DNA from: Pseudoglutamicibacter cumminsii
Lineage (GTDB): Bacteria > Actinomycetota > Actinomycetes > Actinomycetales > Micrococcaceae
NCBI RefSeq assembly: GCF_003143995.1
Contig: NZ_QFWG01000011.1
Location: 1 to 62,783 of the forward strand
DNA: 62,783 bases
Direction of reading: 5' to 3'
Position 1 is the stretch's first letter, and every line of letters starts with the position of its first letter. Shown here piece after piece: positions 23,890 to 31,505 of the stretch. Position numbers and translations under genes: made by a program. The notes beneath the pieces were generated by a model that worked only from the letters and a program-made list of their open reading frames with translations, searched no databases and was not told the DNA's origin.

Positions 23890-25236
23890 GTGTCGATCAA
23901 AGATTCGTTGTTCACAATCCGCAGTGCCGTTGCATCGCGCGCCCTGAATCGGCGCCATGACGCGATGGGGCTAGATCAAGGTAGCCGGTGGGACGAATAC
24001 GTTCGAGGCATCGCTGATGAGATCCAGCGGCAACTCGATGCTATCGAACGCTCGACGTTCCGGGGTCGACCGGTGTTCTGGCTTGGGGATGATGCCGCGG
24101 CCGCTGTTGCCCAACCGCCGGAAGGCCTGCGTCTGGATAGAGTTTCGCGTAAGTTCGTTCCTCCGGAGGCAGACGATGCCTGGCAGGTTACCGCTATCGA
24201 TGGCCGCGCAATCCACCCGGCCGCTCGGCCGTTGATCTGTGCGGGGAAGCCGCGTGACGATGTGCGCGGAACGATGTTCTTCAACGAGCCGGTGGACGCC
24301 GTCATCACGTGGGTTGATGGGTCCGACCCTGATTGGCTGCGCCGCAAGCAGTCTTTTGAGCCTGCTGAGTCGGCGCATGAGACGTCCGATGCGGAAGCCC
24401 GCTATAGCGATAACGATGAGCTGCGTGCGTGTTTGCGTGGGATTGCAGCTTATGCCCCGTGGATACGCCACGTGTTCATCGTGACTGATCGGCAAATCCC
24501 AGGCTTCCTTGACCAAGACACTTTGCTTGCCGACCCGAGCTCTGCAGGGCTTTCTAGCAGCACCACTGTCAGCATCGTGGACCATAGCCAGATTCTGCCG
24601 CAGAGCGTTTTGACGACCTTCAATTCACATGTCATTGAGTCTGCGTTACATCGGATCCCTGGGCTTTCGGAACACTACTTGTATTTCAATGACGATGTGG
24701 TCTTAGGCGAGCCGAGCACGCCTGAGGACTTCTTCACGCCTGCTGGTTTGTTGCAGGTCGCGCTGAGCCCTCAAGGGATTCATGGCGATCTACCGGTTAT
24801 GGACTCGGCACGCAACAACCGTGAGCTGCTCTCTCAGTTGACGGGCACACTCATGGATCGTCGCTATAAGCACGTGCCGCATGCGCAGAGCAAGAGCCTC
24901 GCTTTTGAGCTTGAAGAGGCTATCGCGGAACGCTTGGATGACACTAGGAAACATCGTTTCAGGGATCCTGAGGATGTTTCATTCGCTTCGTCGTTGTTGC
25001 TCAGTTTTGGGGTCGCAACGGGCCGTGCGACCCCGTCGGAGTTCTCGTACTCCTATATTGACCTGGGGGAAGGCAACTCAGTGCGGCGGCTGGGCGGGCT
25101 GGTGAAGCAAGGCGGGCGGCTAGTCAACTGTTTCAATCAGGTCGGCAATATGACCGAGCGAAATCGTCGCGCGCTGGCCAAAGCACTTGAGGCTTTATGG
25201 CCGTGGGCTTCCCCTTGGGAAGTGCGAAGAGGATGA
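23890..25236 (+). CDS. Stealth-family sugar-phosphate transferase
   Basis: A 448-residue protein with the Stealth conserved regions. CR1 is EPVDAVITWVDGSDPDW (about 133-149). CR2 is RYSDNDELRACLRGIAAYAP then WIRHVFIVTDRQIPGFL (about 171-207). CR3 is HYLYFNDDVVLGEP with DFFTPAG, and a short CR4-like end reads LEALWPWASPWEV. Stealth proteins transfer hexose-1-phosphate, forming phosphodiester-linked sugars in capsules and, in eukaryotes, the mannose-phosphate tag. The 130 residues before CR1 resemble nothing I can name. GTG 23890 follows AGGAAGG. Its place between two CDP-glycerol transferase-like genes suggests a mixed sugar-phosphate/glycerol-phosphate polymer. Confidence 0.88.
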   Translation: MSIKDSLFTIRSAVASRALNRRHDAMGLDQGSRWDEYVRGIADEIQRQLDAIERSTFRGRPVFWLGDDAAAAVAQPPEGLRLDRVSRKFVPPEADDAWQVTAIDGRAIHPAARPLICAGKPRDDVRGTMFFNEPVDAVITWVDGSDPDWLRRKQSFEPAESAHETSDAEARYSDNDELRACLRGIAAYAPWIRHVFIVTDRQIPGFLDQDTLLADPSSAGLSSSTTVSIVDHSQILPQSVLTTFNSHVIESALHRIPGLSEHYLYFNDDVVLGEPSTPEDFFTPAGLLQVALSPQGIHGDLPVMDSARNNRELLSQLTGTLMDRRYKHVPHAQSKSLAFELEEAIAERLDDTRKHRFRDPEDVSFASSLLLSFGVATGRATPSEFSYSYIDLGEGNSVRRLGGLVKQGGRLVNCFNQVGNMTERNRRALAKALEALWPWASPWEVRRG

Positions 25237-25334
25237 AGCCTAACCAACTCAACGTTTATGCTTTCAATGATGAGGCGCCCTATGGATGTGCCTGCGGCGT
25301 TCGTGGCCAAGATCGATAAAGGAATTATCAGCAA

Positions 25335-28300
25335 GTGAACCCTATGGGCATGGTGAACAAGGCCAAAAGCAACGCGATGCGTGCGGCGATGCGTTCGGTG
25401 AACATGACGCGCGTAGCTTTGCGGCGGCAGCGGAAGTTGAAGCCGCGTGCCGGTAGTGAATACCTTGCGGTGAGCTCGGATGCTGCAGCTTTATCGCTGA
25501 CCGCGTATGGTTTGGACCGCTTGCCGGTTGCGTTGGTCGCGGTTGTGGGGAACCAAGTGGTGGCTCGTTTCGAGGTCGCTGGGGCCACAGTCGGCCGTCG
25601 AGATGATGCGTATACGGCCGCTGTTGACTATCGAAAGCTGGTCGATGCGCTTCGAGAGTTTTCGGTTGACTCGTTGAGCACTGAGCCTACTGAAGACGAC
25701 GAGCTGGACTATGAGGAAGCGGACGACGAAGGCGAAGGCTGGAAGGTGCGGCTTGGCTGGCTCCTCGAATCCTCTGACGCGTTGTTGCAAGACGCCGAAA
25801 ACAGCTTGGAAGACGACGACGCCGAGGGTTTCGTCGTAAAAGCAAATCAATGGATTGAATGGGTTGGTCGCGCAGCGACCACGGAGGCGTCCCGCCTGCT
25901 CCGTCGTAACGTCAGCGGCCATACTGTGGCCCCTCTGATTACGATACGTGGCAATATCCGAATCGACGTTGACACTCCGTCATCGATTCACGCGCTGATC
26001 TATTCCGACGACGTTTGTGTTGAATCGGGCGCTATTCGCGTGAGGGGCCGTGTGGCTTCGGCTCAGGGGAACGTAGTTCAGGCTCGTTTCGTGGTCGTGG
26101 GACGCGAGACCGGTACGCGTTTTGAGTCCCTCATGAATCTGGACTTTGATCAGTCCTGGACGAACAGCGATTTTGGGCGCCGGCATTTCACGTATGACGT
26201 CCGCGTGCCTATCAGCCCGGTGATGTGGGACAGCTTCAATAACTCGGAACCATTCGATGCAGTGGTTGAGTTCTATGACGTGGAAGGCGCGGTGCATGTT
26301 CGCCGGGTTTCGCGTGTGCCGGTCGAATCTCGTGTTGCCGCGCGTGGTGGGACCATGGAGCACGACGGGCGGCTTGTATGCGTCAGCCCTTACTTCACTT
26401 TCAAAGCGAAAGCGCTGTCTTTCCACATCGAATGTTTCGATGCGTCGGTCAAGCCGTTGTTGAACGGTACCCGTAGCGTTGAGCCTCTAGAGAATGTGTG
26501 GCTCATCGGTGAACAGCCGTGGCGCGCCGGTGATAATGGCTATCACTTTTTCAGATGGGTGCGGCGTGAGCATCCAGAGATCAACGCTTACTACGTGATC
26601 AGTAAAGATTCACCGGATGTCGTGAAGTTCGCTGACGAGAGCAATGTTCTGTACAGCGGAACTTATGCTCACTTCGAGAAGGCGCTTCAAGCCAGCAAGT
26701 TCATCGGAACCCACCATCCGGACTTCCTGATGCCAACCTATGCGTCGGAGTTTAAGTCGCGTTTGCATGGAACTCGCGTGTTCTTGCAACACGGTGTGCT
26801 CGGAGTTAAACGCATGACCTCCACGTACGGCAAGAACGCGCCCCAGTTCAAGGTCGATCAGTTCTTCGTCACGTCGGAGAAAGAGCGCGAGATCGTCATG
26901 AAGGACCTGGGGTATAAGGCCAATGAGGTCGTCGTGACGGGATTGCCGCGTTTCGATGAACTGTTGGGGAAGGACGTTTCGGTGCGCCGCGGCCAGGTTG
27001 TCGTGATGCCGACGTGGCGTGACTGGATTCGCGACGAGGAAGACTTCCTATCGTCAGAGTACTTCCAACAGTGGCGCGAGGTGCTGGCGCACGAGGATTT
27101 CGCGCGCGTTGTGAACGAGAACGAGCTTGAGGTCAAGCTCTACTTGCACACAAACATGCAACGCTTCGCGCATCACTTCAGCGATCTGCCTGTCACGGTG
27201 GTTTTCGCGGGGGAGGAAGACATCCAGCGGCTCTTGCAGGAATCTGAGCTGATGATCACCGACTATTCGTCGGTCGCATTCGACTTCAGTTTCCTCGGCC
27301 GTCCTGTGATCTATTTCCAATTCGACCGTTCCCGCTTCATCGGTCGGGCCGGCTCGCACCTCGACCTTGATGAAGAGTTGCCTGGCTTCATTGTTGTCAC
27401 TGCAGACGACGTCGTAGCCCGCCTGACTGACTGCGTTGCCACCGGCTTCAAACAGACCCCTGAGCTTCGCGCCCGCAGCATCAGCTTCATGACGCATCGT
27501 GATGTGCGTAACTGTGAGCGTGTTTACCGCGCGATTCTTGCCGGCCCGGAACACACCGTGGTCGGAGCAGGATCCCAGTGGAAAGACGCGATGCCAGTGG
27601 TTCAGCGGCGGCTACGTCGTAGCCGTTGGTACGGAAAGTCGATGCGGGCGCTGTATAAGGCGCTGTCCGCGATGCCGGGACGACGCGAAACTCTCGTGTT
27701 CGAGTCTGGCCTCGGTAAGCAGTACTCAGACTCGCCGCGGTACATCTATGAAGAGCTGTTGCGGCGGGGAGACACGCGTCCGAAAGTGTGGATCTACAAC
27801 GGGCCGCACGTTTTCACTGATCCGCACACGAGTGTCGTGAAACGGCTAACCCCGGAATACTATCTAGCTCTGGCGCGCGCCAAGATGTGGACCATGAACC
27901 AGTCTGCGCCGTCGTATCTGAAGCGGCCGCGAAAGGTGCGTTTCGTTCAGACCTGGCACGGCACCCCGCTCAAGCACATGCAGCTCGACGCGGCGGGGAA
28001 GCAAGACCAAGGCAACGGCTATCTCAAACGCGCTCAAGCCGGGGTGCGGCAATGGACGCACCTGCTCTCGCCAAGCCCGTACGCGAGCGCAGCGTTCCGG
28101 TCCGCGTTCGGTTTCAAGGGCCCCATCGTTGAACTCGGTTACCCGCGCAACGACGTCCTCGTTTCTCCGAAAGCGCCGCAGGTCAGGGCGCACACCCGTG
28201 CCCACCTGGGTTTGGGGGAGCGGCAACGAGCAGTCTTGTACGCGCCGACCTTCCGAGACAACCAGAAGAATGCGCGCGGCAAGCTTGCTTTCAAACTGCC

Positions 28301-28760
28301 GTTTGACCTGGAAACGTTCGCAGAGCAGATGCCAGAAGACACCGTGCTCCTGCTGCGTATGCACACACTCATAGCCAACAGCATCCGCATCCCTGCGCAC
28401 CTACGCGACCGAGTCAAGGACGTCTCCAAGTATTCAGACATCCAGGAACTCTTCCTCGCATCGGACGCTTTGATCACCGACTACTCGTCAGTGTTCTTCG
28501 ATGCGGCAGTGTTGCGTTATCCGATCGTATTCTTCGCCTATGACCTCGAGGACTACCAACAGAACCTGCGTGGCTTCTACCTCGACTACATGAAGGACCT
28601 CCCTGGGCCCATCGTTCAAGACGAGGCCGATCTGTGGGCCACCGTGAATGAGGCCCTCGAACACGGGATCGACCAAGACCAACGCGACCGCTTCATCGAA
28701 CGTTTTGCACCGAAAGACGACGGGCACGCCGCAGAACGTGTCGTCGACGAACTGTACTGA
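25335..28760 (+). CDS. Double-domain CDP-glycerol glycerophosphotransferase (TagF-like) with a new N-terminal region
   Basis: A 1,141-residue protein in three parts. Residues 1-385 form a beta-rich region with an acidic stretch (TEDDELDYEEADDEGEG) that I do not recognise. A first transferase domain (about 388-735) has FIGTHHPDFLMPTY, FLQHGVLGVKRM, MPTWRDW and MITDYSSVAFDFSFL. A second (about 785-1141) has FVQTWHGTPLKHMQLD, GYPRNDVL, LYAPTFRDN, LLLRMHT and LITDYSSVFFDAAVL. Both keep the HG, TDYSS and D motifs, so both may be active: one could prime and one polymerise, or they may use different donors. Single-domain TagF is about half this length. GTG 25335 has a distant AAGGA; ATG 25344 is possible. 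Confidence 0.87.
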   Translation: MNPMGMVNKAKSNAMRAAMRSVNMTRVALRRQRKLKPRAGSEYLAVSSDAAALSLTAYGLDRLPVALVAVVGNQVVARFEVAGATVGRRDDAYTAAVDYRKLVDALREFSVDSLSTEPTEDDELDYEEADDEGEGWKVRLGWLLESSDALLQDAENSLEDDDAEGFVVKANQWIEWVGRAATTEASRLLRRNVSGHTVAPLITIRGNIRIDVDTPSSIHALIYSDDVCVESGAIRVRGRVASAQGNVVQARFVVVGRETGTRFESLMNLDFDQSWTNSDFGRRHFTYDVRVPISPVMWDSFNNSEPFDAVVEFYDVEGAVHVRRVSRVPVESRVAARGGTMEHDGRLVCVSPYFTFKAKALSFHIECFDASVKPLLNGTRSVEPLENVWLIGEQPWRAGDNGYHFFRWVRREHPEINAYYVISKDSPDVVKFADESNVLYSGTYAHFEKALQASKFIGTHHPDFLMPTYASEFKSRLHGTRVFLQHGVLGVKRMTSTYGKNAPQFKVDQFFVTSEKEREIVMKDLGYKANEVVVTGLPRFDELLGKDVSVRRGQVVVMPTWRDWIRDEEDFLSSEYFQQWREVLAHEDFARVVNENELEVKLYLHTNMQRFAHHFSDLPVTVVFAGEEDIQRLLQESELMITDYSSVAFDFSFLGRPVIYFQFDRSRFIGRAGSHLDLDEELPGFIVVTADDVVARLTDCVATGFKQTPELRARSISFMTHRDVRNCERVYRAILAGPEHTVVGAGSQWKDAMPVVQRRLRRSRWYGKSMRALYKALSAMPGRRETLVFESGLGKQYSDSPRYIYEELLRRGDTRPKVWIYNGPHVFTDPHTSVVKRLTPEYYLALARAKMWTMNQSAPSYLKRPRKVRFVQTWHGTPLKHMQLDAAGKQDQGNGYLKRAQAGVRQWTHLLSPSPYASAAFRSAFGFKGPIVELGYPRNDVLVSPKAPQVRAHTRAHLGLGERQRAVLYAPTFRDNQKNARGKLAFKLPFDLETFAEQMPEDTVLLLRMHTLIANSIRIPAHLRDRVKDVSKYSDIQELFLASDALITDYSSVFFDAAVLRYPIVFFAYDLEDYQQNLRGFYLDYMKDLPGPIVQDEADLWATVNEALEHGIDQDQRDRFIERFAPKDDGHAAERVVDELY

Positions 28761-28828
28761 CGTCTTAGAATTAACGCGTCAGCTCGTCCGTTGCAGAACA
28801 TGACCGCGCCACGCCATGGGGATGCTGA

Positions 28829-28858
28829 TTGGAGACGCGTCGTTGAATCAGCTAAGAT
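28829..28858 (+). promoter_or_regulatory. Candidate promoter for the yceD-rpmF-rnc-mutM-smc run
   Basis: TTGGAG (28829-28834) and TAAGAT (28853-28858) are separated by 18 bases and lie 41 bases before the yceD start, after the spacer that follows the double-domain transferase gene. Both boxes are imperfect sigma-70-type matches. Confidence 0.4.
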
Positions 28859-28899
28859 GGAATGTCGCATGTGTTCTGCTCGTAGAAGGAGTTAGGTAG

Positions 28900-29481
28900 A
28901 TGACCACTGAGGCGTTGAACGCGCCTTCGGCATCAGCCTGGGTCTTCGACGTGCATGAGATCGCCCGCAAGGTCGGTTCGATGCACGAAGAGCAGAAGAC
29001 GCTTCCAGCGCCCGAGGGTCTATCGGTTCCGTTGATTGGCGTAGAGCCCGGCTCGCGCGTTCCAGTGGAACTCAGGTTTGAAGGCGTGCACGAAGGTGTA
29101 TTGGTGACCGGACAAGCATCCTTGTCAATCAATGGCGAGTGTGGCCGTTGTCTGGACCCCATTTCCTACACGTACGATGCGCACTTCCAGGAGCTGTTTT
29201 TCCATCCGGAACAGCAGCTTGACTCGGAGGATGACACGGAAACTTCCGTGATCGTCGACGACAAGGTCAACCTGGAACCGTTGCTTCGCACCGCAGTGGT
29301 TGGCGAACTTCCGTTTCAACCGTTGTGTAACGAAGACTGCATGGGTTTGTGCGACCAGTGTGGGGTTCGACTCGACGATGAGCCGGAACACCACCACGAC
29401 ATCGTGGATCCTCGTTGGGAAGCACTGCGTGGTTTGAGCACCTTGGGTGAGGAAGCGCCCCAGGAGCACAACAAAGGCTAA
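28900..29481 (+). CDS. yceD: DUF177 (YceD-like) protein
   Basis: A 193-residue protein of the DUF177/YceD family, which almost always precedes rpmF, as here. In other bacteria it affects 23S rRNA or rRNA-processing steps; the mechanism is not settled. It has the conserved GECGRCLDPI motif and a cysteine cluster CNEDCMGLCDQCG, which should bind zinc. ATG 28900 follows AAGGAG by about eight bases. About 100 bases separate it from rpmF. Confidence 0.88.
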   Translation: MTTEALNAPSASAWVFDVHEIARKVGSMHEEQKTLPAPEGLSVPLIGVEPGSRVPVELRFEGVHEGVLVTGQASLSINGECGRCLDPISYTYDAHFQELFFHPEQQLDSEDDTETSVIVDDKVNLEPLLRTAVVGELPFQPLCNEDCMGLCDQCGVRLDDEPEHHHDIVDPRWEALRGLSTLGEEAPQEHNKG

Positions 29482-29581
29482 GCCCAGCCCGGGAGAACCG
29501 GGACAGGCTGAACCAACATAGATTTTCACTCTGGGCGTCCATAGCCCAGGATTGACCAGCAACTAGGAAGAGAGACAAGCC

Positions 29582-29785
29582 GTGGCTGTTCCAAAGCGGA
29601 AGATGTCCCGTGCGAATACACGCAACCGCCGCGCTCAGTGGAAGGCCACTGCGCCAACTCTGGTGAAGACCGTTGAAAACGGTCGCGTGACGTACAGCCT
29701 GCCTCACCAGGCAAAGATGGTCACCGACTCGGCTGGCACCGAGCTGTTCCTTGAGTACAAGGGACGTAAGGTAGCCGACGCCTAA
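29582..29785 (+). CDS. rpmF: Large-subunit ribosomal protein bL32, zinc-free type
   Basis: A 67-residue bL32: [20 protein letters not shown], then [20 protein letters not shown] and GRKVADA. The zinc-binding CxxC...C cysteines of the zinc form are absent, so this is the C-minus type, which works under zinc limitation; many actinobacteria have it as the main copy. GTG 29582 follows AGGAAGAG. The rnc gene starts two bases after the stop. Confidence 0.93.
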   Translation: MAVPKRKMSRANTRNRRAQWKATAPTLVKTVENGRVTYSLPHQAKMVTDSAGTELFLEYKGRKVADA

Positions 29786-29786
29786 G

Positions 29787-30530
29787 TTGTCCGTGGCTAA
29801 AGCAACTGAGCTTACGAAGCGTCTCGGGGTCTCTTTGGACCCCGAGACGCTTCGTTTAGCGTTGACACACCGTTCGTGGGCTTATGAGCACGACGGTGCA
29901 CACAACGAGCGCCTCGAGTTCCTTGGGGATTCGGTGCTCGGCTTTTGCGTGACTACATTCATTTTTGACCAGTATCCGAGCGTTGCTGAGAGCCAGATGA
30001 CGGCTCTGCGCGCCCGTTTGGTTTCAACCCAGACTCTCGCGCACGTTGCCCGGAATATTGGTGTGGGCCCGCACATCCGGCTCGGTAAAGGTGAGCAGCA
30101 GTCCAACGGCCAGGATAAAGATTCGATCCTCGCGGACACCATGGAAGCCCTTCTGGGGGCTGTTTACCTGACTCACGGCCTGGACGCCGTCAAGGCGATC
30201 ATCGCGGAGAACGTGCTGCCCCTGATCGACGACGAAGAAACGATTCGCCGCAGCACCGACTGGAAGACGCTCATCCGGCAGATCGCGGGCCAGCACGATC
30301 TGGGTGAAGTCGTGTACGACGTCACGGGCGAAGGCCCGGATCACGCTCACACGTACACCGCACGGTTGTTGATCGGCGAGAAACGGTACGGACAAGGCAC
30401 TGCTACCTCTAAGAAGGACGCGGAGAAGCTCGCTGCAGGTGCGTCGTGGAACACGCTCGTCGGCGATTTGATGGCGATGGGCGTGATCGATGAGGATCCG
30501 CTCTCGCCTGGGCACAAGACCTCCAACTGA
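29787..30530 (+). CDS. rnc: Ribonuclease III
   Basis: RNase III cuts double-stranded RNA, including rRNA precursors. The 247-residue product has the nuclease signature NERLEFLGDSVLG (catalytic Glu and Asp), LADTMEALLGAVYL for the second metal site, and a C-terminal double-stranded-RNA-binding domain (about 165-235) ending in ATSKKDAEKLAAG. The start is TTG 29787 or GTG 29793; an AAGG sequence inside rpmF is the likely ribosome site. A one-base overlap couples it to mutM. Confidence 0.92.
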   Translation: MSVAKATELTKRLGVSLDPETLRLALTHRSWAYEHDGAHNERLEFLGDSVLGFCVTTFIFDQYPSVAESQMTALRARLVSTQTLAHVARNIGVGPHIRLGKGEQQSNGQDKDSILADTMEALLGAVYLTHGLDAVKAIIAENVLPLIDDEETIRRSTDWKTLIRQIAGQHDLGEVVYDVTGEGPDHAHTYTARLLIGEKRYGQGTATSKKDAEKLAAGASWNTLVGDLMAMGVIDEDPLSPGHKTSN

Positions 30531-31486
30531 TGCCTGAACTGCCCGAAGTTGAGGTTGTCCGCCGCGGCCTCGTTGACTGGGTTGTGGGGCGGCGAATCGA
30601 ACACGTCGAGGTCCATGATTCGCGTTCGGTGCGCCGGCAGGTTGGCGGCCCCGAAGCTTTTCTAGCGGCAACCTCCTCGATGGTCATTACCTCGGCGGCG
30701 CGTCGCGGTAAGTTCTTGTGGCTCACGCTTGCGCCTGAAACAGCGTCTGATGCCGGAAACGACTCTGGCGCGGAGCCGCGCTTCGCGCTCATGGCTCATT
30801 TGGGCATGTCTGGACAAATGCTCGTTGAGGACGCCGAACAGCCGTGGGAGAGGCACCTCAAAGTGCGCTTTGTTCTTTCGGAACGTGACGGCGCACCTGC
30901 AGAGCTGCGCTTCATCGACCAACGGATCTTCGGCGGGATGTGGATCTCGGAGCTCACCCCAACACCGGACCACGGGCCCGGCGGGGTAGGAGACCAAGCC
31001 CACTCGATCCCGCGAGCCGCTAGCCACATCGGGCGCGATGTGCTTGACCCCATGACCAACGCCCAGGCACTGCGGAAGCAGTGGCGCAACAAGCGCACCG
31101 GGATCAAGAACGCGCTCATGGATCAGAGCGTGATCTCCGGGGTCGGGAACATTTATGCCGACGAGGCGCTCTGGCGGGTGAGACGGCACTATGACACGCC
31201 GGTCTCGCGGCTGTCCTTGCGCGAAATCGGGGAGCTCCTTGAGGCGCTGCGTGCAGTCATGAATAGTGCGCTGGACGCCGGTGGGACGAGCTTTGACTCG
31301 CTCTACGTCAACGTCAACGGCGCCTCGGGTTATTTTGACCGCTCGCTCAACGCGTACGGCCGGGCAGGCGAGCCGTGCCCGCGGTGCGAACGCGAAGGCA
31401 AGCCGGGGCTCATCGTTCGCGAGCCGTGGGGTGGCCGCTCATCGTATCGGTGTAGTTGGTGTCAGCGCCGTCCACGCGGGCTTTAG
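30530..31486 (+). CDS. mutM: Formamidopyrimidine-DNA glycosylase
   Basis: MutM removes 8-oxoguanine and ring-opened purines from DNA. The 318-residue product has the N-terminal catalytic PELPEVEVVRRGL (Pro2, Glu3), LMAHLGMSGQM, FIDQRIFGGM, the helix-two-turn-helix segment IKNALMDQSVISGVGNIYAD and a C-terminal zinc finger CPRC...CSWCQRRP. An insert around residues 140-160 (TPDHGPGGVGDQAHS) makes it slightly long. The smc gene starts 19 bases later. Confidence 0.94.
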   Translation: MPELPEVEVVRRGLVDWVVGRRIEHVEVHDSRSVRRQVGGPEAFLAATSSMVITSAARRGKFLWLTLAPETASDAGNDSGAEPRFALMAHLGMSGQMLVEDAEQPWERHLKVRFVLSERDGAPAELRFIDQRIFGGMWISELTPTPDHGPGGVGDQAHSIPRAASHIGRDVLDPMTNAQALRKQWRNKRTGIKNALMDQSVISGVGNIYADEALWRVRRHYDTPVSRLSLREIGELLEALRAVMNSALDAGGTSFDSLYVNVNGASGYFDRSLNAYGRAGEPCPRCEREGKPGLIVREPWGGRSSYRCSWCQRRPRGL

Positions 31487-31505
31487 GGACATAATAGAGA
31501 ACACC

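Noticed and set aside
25255-25334. Short frame MMRRPMDVPAAFVAKIDKG after the Stealth gene
   Set aside because: It is only 22 codons, has no ribosome site and the Stealth protein already ends with a CR4-like stretch.
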